From positions 2,665,001-2,729,000 of the forward strand of contig NZ_CP029151.1 in NCBI RefSeq assembly GCF_003095655.1: DNA of 64,000 nt. The letters are read 5' to 3'. The translations under genes were made by a program, and so were the position numbers. The notes beneath the pieces were generated by a model. It ran no database searches. It saw only the letters and a program-made list of their open reading frames with translations, and was not told where the DNA came from. Shown piece by piece: positions 8,259 to 14,787 of the stretch (position 1 is the first letter of the stretch; the number at the start of each line of letters is the position of its first letter). This stretch comes from Dokdonia sp. Dokd-P16. GTDB lineage: Bacteria; Bacteroidota; Bacteroidia; Flavobacteriales; Flavobacteriaceae.

Positions 8259-8876
8259 ATGTCAAAGTTTATAAAACTCTACGAAGAGAATCCAAATCCT
8301 AAGGACTTAAAGGAAATCGTAAAAATCCTAAAAAACGGCGGACTCATTATTTATCCAAGTGATACGGTGTATGCGCTGGGCTGCGATATTACAAATACCA
8401 AAGCACTAGAACGCGTAGCACAGATAAAAGAAGTAAAGCTGGCTAAGGCAAACTTCTCCTTTGTATGTGAGGATCTAAGCAACCTATCTGATTATGTAAA
8501 GCAGATAGATACTAAGACCTTTAAAATATTGAAACGAGCACTACCTGGACCTTATACATTTATTTTACCGGGTAACAATAACTTACCTAGCGTCTTTAAG
8601 AAGAAAAAGGAGGTAGGAATCCGTGTTCCAGATAATGAGATTACAAGAGCCATCGTAAGAGCATTAGGTAATCCTATTATTTCTACGTCAATCTATGATG
8701 AAGATGAGGTGATAGAATATACCACAGATCCAGAATTAATATTCGAGAAGTGGCAAAATCGCGTTGACGTAATTGTAGACGGTGGTTATGGAGGTAATAT
8801 TCCTTCTACCGTAATTGACCTTACGGGTGATGAGCCTATTCTTATAAGAGAAGGAAAAGGAAGCCCAGAATTATAA
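8259..8876 (+). CDS. Sua5/YciO/YrdC family protein (threonylcarbamoyl-AMP synthase-like)
   Basis: A 205-residue protein starting at MSKFIKLYEENPNP. The frame is open to 8193, but the extra 22 residues cover the palindrome and are not family-like. Family motifs are GGLIIYPSDTVYALGCD near residue 30, the Lys-rich KEVKLAKAN-type segment, LPGPYTFILPG, VGIRVPD, and the ISTSI segment near 145. TsaC/Sua5 enzymes make threonylcarbamoyl-AMP for the t6A37 modification of tRNA. The compact, one-domain form without a Sua5 C-terminal domain is closer to YciO, whose exact role is less clear, so I leave the symbol blank. Confidence 0.88.
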   Translation: MSKFIKLYEENPNPKDLKEIVKILKNGGLIIYPSDTVYALGCDITNTKALERVAQIKEVKLAKANFSFVCEDLSNLSDYVKQIDTKTFKILKRALPGPYTFILPGNNNLPSVFKKKKEVGIRVPDNEITRAIVRALGNPIISTSIYDEDEVIEYTTDPELIFEKWQNRVDVIVDGGYGGNIPSTVIDLTGDEPILIREGKGSPEL

Positions 8877-8986
8877 AATGTATGGATAATAGATTACTAG
8901 TTCAATACCGAATTTCTTTTATCGTTGATTAGATGAGATAGATTCAGATTACTAATATTGTAGATTTAATTATAGGAATTACCATA

Positions 8987-9643
8987 ATGACCGGAGAGGA
9001 GATTAAATTACGTCGTAAAGAATTAGGTTTAACTCAATTAGAACTTTCGAAAAAAATTGGAGTCAGTGTTAATACTGTAGTTAATTACGAAAAAGGTAAA
9101 ACTATTCCAGATAGTAAATTATCACTACTGAATTCTATATTATTAGTTGACGAAAAACCCAATTGTCATTATTCCTCATTAAATGTAAAAACAAAAACAG
9201 TTGATTTGATTCCATTATACGATATTGGATCAACTAGAAGAGAAAATTCCAGAGGAGAAATTGGAGAATTCAATCCAATAGAAATGATTGACGTAGGTGA
9301 TATTCTGAGGGATAGCAAAAGCGCAATGCGAGTTTATGGTAACAGTATGATACCTAATTACCCATCTGGTTGTATAGTAGGGCTAAATGAAGTGAAGGAT
9401 AATATCATTAATTTTGGTGATGTGTACGTTATTGAGACAATAGATAACAGATACATAAAAAGAATTTATGACGCAGACGATAGCTTAGAATGTTACAGCG
9501 ATAATATTTCAAAATTTACAGAAGGACCAAGGGCGGGAAAGTATTGTTACGAGACTTTTAATATGCCAAAAGAGAGTGTAATTAGAGTGCACAGAGTGGT
9601 GGGTGTTATTATAAGAAATCAAAACGGATCACTGCTTAAATAG
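8987..9643 (+). CDS. XRE-HTH / S24 LexA-like repressor, orphan
   Basis: A 218-residue protein with an N-terminal XRE helix-turn-helix (LTQLELSKKIGVSVNTVVNYEKG, residues about 14-36) and a C-terminal S24 peptidase domain. The catalytic pair is visible as GNSM (Ser120) and RYIKRI (Lys158). Such proteins are phage CI-type or LexA-like repressors that inactivate themselves by cleavage after RecA activation. I do not see a clear Ala-Gly cleavage site in the linker, so self-cleavage is unproven. No phage gene and no umuC partner is next to it. The gene is AT-rich, lies in a stretch without the iterated palindrome and ends at a terminator; it may be a remnant or a recent acquisition. Confidence 0.88.
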   Translation: MTGEEIKLRRKELGLTQLELSKKIGVSVNTVVNYEKGKTIPDSKLSLLNSILLVDEKPNCHYSSLNVKTKTVDLIPLYDIGSTRRENSRGEIGEFNPIEMIDVGDILRDSKSAMRVYGNSMIPNYPSGCIVGLNEVKDNIINFGDVYVIETIDNRYIKRIYDADDSLECYSDNISKFTEGPRAGKYCYETFNMPKESVIRVHRVVGVIIRNQNGSLLK

Positions 9644-9712
9644 CTGTTTATGCATTTATGTCTAACAAAATTGTTGAGAATATATCGGAAAAATAATGAT
9701 CTTAAAACAATG

Positions 9713-9737
9713 AAACCCCTATATTAAATAGGGGTTT
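9713..9737. terminator. Bidirectional terminator between repressor and LRR genes
   Basis: The stem AAACCCCTAT / ATAGGGGTTT with a short AT loop lies between convergent genes. The A and T tails make it usable from both sides. Confidence 0.75.
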
Positions 9738-9803
9738 GCAAAGCTTAACTAAATCTAATTAAAGATTTGGGGTACTTACTAATCTAACCTAAAGACTAGT
9801 AAA

Positions 9804-10562
9804 TTATTCGCCAGCCGCAAGTAGGGTAGCAGTTTCTGTAAAGTTGTTGTTGTTGTACGTAAGCTCATCTAAGTTAAGAGTATTAAGCTTTGTAGGAAAC
9901 TCACCTGTAAAGTTATTGTCAAAAAGGTTAAGCTTCTTTAATTGTGGTAATGCTGCAAGACCGTTAGGGAGTTTACCAGTAAAGTTATTACTACTTAATT
10001 GTAAGTCTGTAAGTTTTTCTAATGAAGTGATTGCTACAGGAAGCTTTCCTCTAAAATCATTATTTGCAAGACTTAGTCTTTTTAAGTTTTTTAATCCAGC
10101 TACATCGCTCTGTAACTCTCCACTTAAGTTATTAAAGAAAAGATCTAAGTACTCTAAACTTCCCATCGCAAGAATCTCATCAGGGATATTCCCCTCAAGT
10201 TTGTTTAAAGCTAAGTTGATTGTTTTAAGACCTTTTATAGTTCCTAAAGAAGCAGGTATCGCTCCTTGAAGATTATTTTTCTGAAGGTTTAATATTTTAA
10301 GCCCTGTAAGATTTGATATACTCGCTGGGATTGTACCTGTAAGGTTGTTGTCCTTAAGACTTACCGCAAATACTTTATCTCTAAAGATAGTAACACCCAT
10401 CCAGTTTTCTGGAGTTTGAGAAAGATCCCAAGAATTTGTCCACTCATTTCCGTTAGTGCTATTGTATAAGTCTACAAGAGCTTGCTTTTCCTTTGGAGAA
10501 ATTCCTGCAACAAGTATTGATGAGCAGAAAAGAGCTAAGATCACAAGAGTAATATTCTTCAT
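9804..10562 (-). CDS. Secreted leucine-rich repeat protein
   Basis: A 252-residue protein with a Sec signal peptide (about residues 1-20, MKNITLVILALFCSSILVAG). An LRR cap-like segment follows (ALVDLYNSTNGNEWTNSW...ENWMGV). Then come about seven tandem 23-24-residue repeats of the type LxxLxLxxNNLxGxIPxxL, the plant-like LRR class. It ends without a T9SS-type C-terminal domain, so secretion beyond the periplasm is not shown. These proteins usually act in adhesion or binding; the partner is unknown. It is transcribed alone. The repeats make it prone to length variation. Confidence 0.85.
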   Translation of the reverse strand: MKNITLVILALFCSSILVAGISPKEKQALVDLYNSTNGNEWTNSWDLSQTPENWMGVTIFRDKVFAVSLKDNNLTGTIPASISNLTGLKILNLQKNNLQGAIPASLGTIKGLKTINLALNKLEGNIPDEILAMGSLEYLDLFFNNLSGELQSDVAGLKNLKRLSLANNDFRGKLPVAITSLEKLTDLQLSSNNFTGKLPNGLAALPQLKKLNLFDNNFTGEFPTKLNTLNLDELTYNNNNFTETATLLAAGE

Positions 10563-10748
10563 AATGGGGCGGTTTTAATTTACTATACATACGAAAGTAT
10601 TGTGAAAACCTCTATGAACCGCACAATTAAGACGATAATCGACCAAGTACACTAAATTTTAACATTTAAACGTATAAATTGTGTCTTTAAGCGGTGATTT
10701 TGACACCCAAGCGTACTTTTTGAAAACTCATTTGTGTCGTTAAACGAA

Positions 10749-10779
10749 AAAAGCGACTATCTTGCCGATAGTCGCTTTT
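10749..10779 (-). terminator. Terminator of the OmpA-family gene
   Basis: Perfect 13-bp stem AAAAGCGACTATC / GATAGTCGCTTTT with loop TTGCC. It sits 28 nt beyond the stop of the minus-strand OmpA gene, and on that strand the stem ends in a T-run. Confidence 0.85.
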
Positions 10780-10806
10780 CTCTGTAAGAGTAAACTAATG
10801 AGATTC

Positions 10807-11688
10807 TTAGTTTCCTTCTTCTACTTGTACATCTTCTCCAGACATGTTCTTCATTTCTTGCTCAATCATATCGTAAAATTGATCAATCTTAGGAAGTACA
10901 TATATCTTCGTTCTACGGTTTGTAGATCTGTTTTCTGCAGTACTGTTATCTACTAGCGGTACAAACTCGCTACGTCCAGCAGCAATAAGCTGTGCAGGAT
11001 TTGCTCCTAGGTCTACTAGCTTTCTTACGATAGCAGTTGCTCTTTTTGCACTTAAATCCCAGTTGTCTATAAGAACACCACCTTTATTATAAGGAACGTT
11101 ATCTGTGTGACCTTCTACAAGTGCTTCAAAGTTAGGCTTACCATTAATTACAGTAGCAACCTTTCCTAAGATCTCTTCTGCTCTTGAAGTAATGTTATAG
11201 CTTCCGCTCTTAAATAATACCTTGTCAGAAAGTGATATAAATACCACACCTTTCTCAACATTGATTTCAATATCTGTATCGTTGATACCTACCTCTTTCT
11301 TAAGGCTAGTAACTAGTGCAAGTGTTACACTGTCCTTTTTAGTAAGTGCATCTTGAAGACGGTTAATCTTAAGGTCTTTTTCTTTTAAGCTCTCTAGAGA
11401 CTTTTCTAAGTTAGACGCTCCTTGCTTTGTAAGCATTGTAAGGTCTTTAGAGCTTTGGATAAGATCATTTCTGTCTTTTCTCATTTCTGCAATGCGTTCC
11501 TCTAGTGACTTCACACGAGTAGTAGCACTTGCTTTTTCTTCTAGACATGAGTTTAACTTTACCGTAGCAGAGTTAAGAAGATCTTGAGTTTCTTGTTGTC
11601 TTGCTTCAAGCGCAGCATATTCTTTCTTAGAAACGCAAGAAGTAAGTAATAGGGCACTGGTAATACCAGCAATCAATAATCGTTTCAT
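10807..11688 (-). CDS. OmpA-family lipoprotein with coiled coil
   Basis: A 293-residue protein. A lipoprotein signal peptide ends at LLTSC (Cys18). Residues about 25-125 form a long coiled coil (EARQQETQDLL..., EERIAEMRKDRNDL..., EKSLESLKEKDLKI). The C-terminal third is an OmpA-like peptidoglycan-binding domain with VEGHTDNVPY, NWDLSAKRATAIV and the family RSTNRRTKI ending. It probably tethers the outer membrane to peptidoglycan. It has its own terminator. A near-consensus -7 element (TACATTTA on the minus strand) lies about 35 nt upstream of the ATG. Confidence 0.92.
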   Translation of the reverse strand: MKRLLIAGITSALLLTSCVSKKEYAALEARQQETQDLLNSATVKLNSCLEEKASATTRVKSLEERIAEMRKDRNDLIQSSKDLTMLTKQGASNLEKSLESLKEKDLKINRLQDALTKKDSVTLALVTSLKKEVGINDTDIEINVEKGVVFISLSDKVLFKSGSYNITSRAEEILGKVATVINGKPNFEALVEGHTDNVPYNKGGVLIDNWDLSAKRATAIVRKLVDLGANPAQLIAAGRSEFVPLVDNSTAENRSTNRRTKIYVLPKIDQFYDMIEQEMKNMSGEDVQVEEGN

Positions 11689-11760
11689 AGTTTGTGTAAC
11701 TTTTAAATTTGTGATAAATGTACTAAAACGGCAATGCCATAGATACTTGTTAACAGTAAT

Positions 11761-12765
11761 TTATGGTTTGTTACTTAAGTCCTTATACGTGTGCTTTTTC
11801 TGTACAAAATAACTCCATATAATAGAGGTTGTATCGGCATAACGTTTAGAAGATACTAGATGAAAGCGTCTTTCTAATAGCGCAGGTAAGTGTAAATAGA
11901 AACTTAAATGAGCCTTCAATATAGCCAAAAGATGCTTAGGCTGCCCAGATAATAGAAACTTTAGTGCCGCAATACCGTCAAGCACGAGCCTTGATAGTAT
12001 GATAAATAGTGCTTTAAATCCTTTAATATTTTTGACAACATTAAAGAGGGTATTCCTAAAATTATAAAATGTTTTCTTCGGGTTTGCAGAGGGTAATGTT
12101 GCTCCGCCTAGATGATACACTTCGCTATCACCACACGCAAGTATGCGATATCCCTTGTTTTTAATTCGCCAGCATAAATCTATTTCTTCTTGATGAGCAA
12201 AGAATATTTCGTCTAGTGCTCCTGCTTCCCAAAAGGTAAATGCTCTCACAAAGAGACAAGCTCCGCTAGCCCATTGTACATCTATGGTAGCATCATATTG
12301 TCCTGTATCTTCCTCGCAGGTGTCAAAAAGTCTACCTCTACAATATGGATATCCTAACTTGTCTAGAAAACCTCCAGCTGCGCCTGCATATTCAAAGTGC
12401 GTAGGTTTTTTTAAATCTTTAATTTTAGGTTGTGCCGCAGATACCCTAGGATCGTCAAAAAGAGCAATCATAGGTGCTAGCCAGCCCTTAGTCACTTGCA
12501 CATCACTATTAAGGAGTACATAAATATCTGCCTTTATAGTCTTAAGTGCGTCATTATAGCCTTTTGCATAACCACCGTTTACAGCATTCTTTATAATGTG
12601 AACGCTAGGGAAGTATTCTTTTACATAACCTATAGAGTTATCTGTACTTGCGTTATCGGCTACATAGATAGTTGCGAGGTCTGCGCTATGCTCAATAATT
12701 GTGGGAAGGAATCGTTCAAGTAGTTCTTTTCCGTTCCAGTTTAAGATGACGATGGCTGTATTCAC
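11761..12765 (-). CDS. Family 2 glycosyltransferase (rhamnosyltransferase-like)
   Basis: A 334-residue cytoplasmic or membrane-associated GT2 enzyme. It starts MNTAIVILNWNGKELLERFL; the nucleotide-sugar site is VADNASTDNS near residue 36, the acceptor loop NGGYAKGYNDAL is near 63, and the metal-binding motif LLNSDVQV is near 84. GACLFVRAFTFWEAG is followed by FFAHQEEIDLCWRIKNKGY, the conserved ED catalytic region. A hydrophobic C-terminal segment suggests peripheral membrane contact. The sugar and acceptor are unknown. It is probably co-directional with the HsdR-N-like gene upstream, with an iterated palindrome between them. Confidence 0.9.
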   Translation of the reverse strand: MNTAIVILNWNGKELLERFLPTIIEHSADLATIYVADNASTDNSIGYVKEYFPSVHIIKNAVNGGYAKGYNDALKTIKADIYVLLNSDVQVTKGWLAPMIALFDDPRVSAAQPKIKDLKKPTHFEYAGAAGGFLDKLGYPYCRGRLFDTCEEDTGQYDATIDVQWASGACLFVRAFTFWEAGALDEIFFAHQEEIDLCWRIKNKGYRILACGDSEVYHLGGATLPSANPKKTFYNFRNTLFNVVKNIKGFKALFIILSRLVLDGIAALKFLLSGQPKHLLAILKAHLSFYLHLPALLERRFHLVSSKRYADTTSIIWSYFVQKKHTYKDLSNKP

Positions 12766-12795
12766 GTTGCAAATAAAAGGTTTTTATGGGATTCC

Positions 12796-12809
12796 GCTTT
12801 CGCGAAAGC
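12796..12809. repeat. Iterated palindrome, 16-mer form
   Basis: An exact CGCTTTCGCGAAAGCG (12795-12810) in a 48-bp gap, 30 nt upstream of the glycosyltransferase start on the minus strand. Confidence 0.95.
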
Positions 12810-12813
12810 GTAC

Positions 12814-13269
12814 TTATTTTACTTGTCGCTCATAATCTGGTAGTGATCGCAAGAAGTCATAACGCTCTGCAACTGTGTCTACTTGGCAATAATAATGAGA
12901 AAGTCCGTTGCTCACCATTAGGTAATCTGCTTGTAGTTGCAAATTATAACGAGCAATCTGGTCAAAGGTTTCTTGGGTGATTTTTACAGCAGGAGCTTTA
13001 CACTCTACAATAAGTAGGAGGGTGCCGTCTTTATTAAAAATGACAATGTCATAACGTTTGCGAGTATTGCCTACTTTTATTTCTTTCTCTACATTAATAA
13101 GACTCAGCGGATATCCTTTTTCGGTAAGGAGCCATTGTAATATGTGTTGTCGCACCCATTCTTCGGGAGTAAGTACCAAGAACTTTTTACGAATGACGTC
13201 AAAAATATACCGTTTGTTTTCGCTACTTTTGAGTCTGAAAGAGTATGCAGGAAAAGAGAGTTGTTGCAT
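12814..13269 (-). CDS. Type I restriction HsdR-N-like nuclease-fold protein
   Basis: A 151-residue protein; I start at MQQLSFPAYSF (13269) because longer frames run into the oppositely oriented holA gene. It contains LTPEEWVRQHILQWL and a PD-(D/E)xK-like core: KRYDIVIFNKDG followed by LLIVECKAPAV. These match the HsdR N-terminal domain family (HSDR_N_2) found as a stand-alone protein in Bacteroidota. The catalytic D...ExK arrangement appears intact. No HsdM or HsdS is nearby, so it is not part of a type I restriction system here; a role in DNA repair is possible but unproven. It is divergent from holA with 36 bp between starts. Confidence 0.85.
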   Translation of the reverse strand: MQQLSFPAYSFRLKSSENKRYIFDVIRKKFLVLTPEEWVRQHILQWLLTEKGYPLSLINVEKEIKVGNTRKRYDIVIFNKDGTLLLIVECKAPAVKITQETFDQIARYNLQLQADYLMVSNGLSHYYCQVDTVAERYDFLRSLPDYERQVK

Positions 13270-13305
13270 ACCACAATAGTACGAGTTCTGCAGGAAAACC
13301 CAAAG

Positions 13306-14310
13306 GTGAAGCACGCAAAAAACATAGTTGAAGACATTAAAAAAGGAATCATAAAACCTATTTACTTTTTAAGTGGGGAAGAGCCTTATTTTATAGATCA
13401 AATCTCAGATTATATAGAGCACAATCTACTCGATGAAGCCGAGAAAGGTTTTAATCAAGTGGTGCTTTATGGTCGTGATGTTACCATAGAAGATATTGTA
13501 GGTAATGCTAAGCGCTACCCTATGATGGCAGAGCGCCAGGTGGTAATTGTAAAGGAAGCGCAAGATCTCTCGCGCCAGATTGAGAAGCTAGCAGATTATG
13601 TGAAAAACCCACAACCTACAACGGTACTTGTGGTGGCTTATAAGTATAAGAAGTTAGATAAACGCAAAGGACTCGCAAAAGCCCTAAAGGAATACGGAGT
13701 TCACTATGAAAGTAAGAAACTCTATGAAAACCAAGTAGGCGACTGGTTACGTCGTGTTCTTATAGATGAGGGCTATCATATCCAACCTAAAGCAGCGCAA
13801 ATTCTAGTAGATTACCTAGGTAATGATTTAGGTAAAGTAGTTAATGAACTCAATAAGTTGATGCTTATTCTTCCTAAAGGAAGCGAGATTACACCACAAG
13901 CTATAGAAGAGAATATCGGGATCAGTAAGGACTTTAATATCTTTGAGCTACGCAAAGCAATCTCAGAGAAGGATATTGTAAAAGCACAGCGCATTGCACA
14001 GTATTTTACACAGAACCCTAAGGATAACCCGCTAGTGTTGACGGTGAGCCAGCTGTTTAGTTTATTTGCGAGTATTCTCAAATATCACGGGCTTCCTCAA
14101 AAGGATAAGACTACGGTGGCTAGAGCACTCGGGGTTTCTCCATTTTTTGTGGGAGAATATATTACTGCAGGTCGCAATTATCCTATGAAAAAAGTAAGTG
14201 CATGTATCTCCTTAATAAGAGAAGTAGATGTAAAGAGTAAAGGAGTAGGAGCAAGTGCCTTTGCAAGTAACGACTTACTAAAAGAGCTGCTTGTAAAAAT
14301 CATGAATTAA
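13306..14310 (+). CDS. holA: DNA polymerase III subunit delta
   Basis: A 334-residue clamp-loader subunit that opens the beta clamp. I choose a GTG start at 13306 (MKHAKNIVEDIKKG...), which gives the usual flavobacterial N-terminus IKPIYFLSGEEPYFIDQI; the longer frame from 13144 would overlap the divergent gene by more than 100 bases and has no family similarity. Family features are the degenerate P-loop region, EKGFNQVVLYGRD, YPMMAERQVVIVKEAQD near residue 75, and the helical C-terminal collar domain. The transcript ends in a hairpin whose left arm lies inside the coding region. Confidence 0.92.
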   Translation: MKHAKNIVEDIKKGIIKPIYFLSGEEPYFIDQISDYIEHNLLDEAEKGFNQVVLYGRDVTIEDIVGNAKRYPMMAERQVVIVKEAQDLSRQIEKLADYVKNPQPTTVLVVAYKYKKLDKRKGLAKALKEYGVHYESKKLYENQVGDWLRRVLIDEGYHIQPKAAQILVDYLGNDLGKVVNELNKLMLILPKGSEITPQAIEENIGISKDFNIFELRKAISEKDIVKAQRIAQYFTQNPKDNPLVLTVSQLFSLFASILKYHGLPQKDKTTVARALGVSPFFVGEYITAGRNYPMKKVSACISLIREVDVKSKGVGASAFASNDLLKELLVKIMN

Positions 14311-14335
14311 GATTTTACAAGCAGCTCTAAGAATT
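14283..14335 (+). terminator. Terminator overlapping the holA stop codon
   Basis: A 16-bp perfect stem: the left arm (14283-14298, AGAGCTGCTTGTAAAA) is coding sequence for the last holA residues and the right arm (14313-14328) follows the stop codon. A run of six T comes shortly after, at 14334-14339. It could also attenuate transcription from the other side. Confidence 0.75.
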
Positions 14336-14354
14336 TTTTGAAGTGTGCGCTAGC

Positions 14355-14735
14355 TTATTCTGCTGCGATAACGCTTATTTCTACATTTACATATTTAGGT
14401 AGATTTGCAACCTCTACCGTTTCTCTTGCAGGAGCTGTAGCTTCATCAAAGTACTTTCCATAAACGCTATTGATCTTCCCGAAATTTTCCATATCACTTA
14501 TAAAAATGGAAGTCTTCACCACGTTTTCAAAAGTCATTCCAGCCTCAGTAAGAATCGCTTTTACGCTTTGCATTACAAGTTCAGTTTCTTCTTCTATGCT
14601 TCCTTTAAATAGTTCGCCTGTTGCAGGTATGATGGCAATCTGTCCACTTGTGTACAGCATTCCGTTTACTAATGTTGCTTGATTGTAAGGGCCTATTGGA
14701 GCCGGAGCGTTTACTGTGGTGATTATTTTTTTCAT
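14355..14735 (-). CDS. ridA: RidA family enamine/imine deaminase
   Basis: A 126-residue protein of the YjgF/YER057c/UK114 family. Motifs are PAPIGPYNQATLVNGMLYTSGQI, the conserved GxxVVKTSIFISDM, the catalytic-site Arg in PARETVEVANLP, and the ending VEISVIAAE. RidA hydrolyses reactive 2-aminoacrylate intermediates released by PLP enzymes. The conserved Arg in the PARETVEV segment supports the active RidA subgroup. Length is typical. It is convergent with holA and follows lptD on the same strand after 52 bp. Confidence 0.94.
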   Translation of the reverse strand: MKKIITTVNAPAPIGPYNQATLVNGMLYTSGQIAIIPATGELFKGSIEEETELVMQSVKAILTEAGMTFENVVKTSIFISDMENFGKINSVYGKYFDEATAPARETVEVANLPKYVNVEISVIAAE

Positions 14736-14754
14736 GAGTAATGGTATTTAGTAC

Positions 14755-14768
14755 GCTTTCGCGAAAGC
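14755..14768. repeat. Iterated palindrome, 16-mer form
   Basis: An exact CGCTTTCGCGAAAGCG (14754-14769) between lptD and ridA, 19 nt upstream of the ridA start codon on the minus strand. Confidence 0.95.
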
Positions 14769-14787
14769 GTGATTATACATTTTGTAC

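Noticed and set aside
12814-13269. Type I restriction system
   Set aside because: Only the HsdR N-terminal-like domain is present; HsdM, HsdS and the motor domain are missing.
13144-13305. Longer holA frame
   Set aside because: It overlaps the divergent HsdR-N-like gene; the family N-terminus begins near the GTG at 13306.
13104-13352. 82-codon minus-strand frame between HsdR-N and holA
   Set aside because: It overlaps both real genes in another frame and has no recognisable features.
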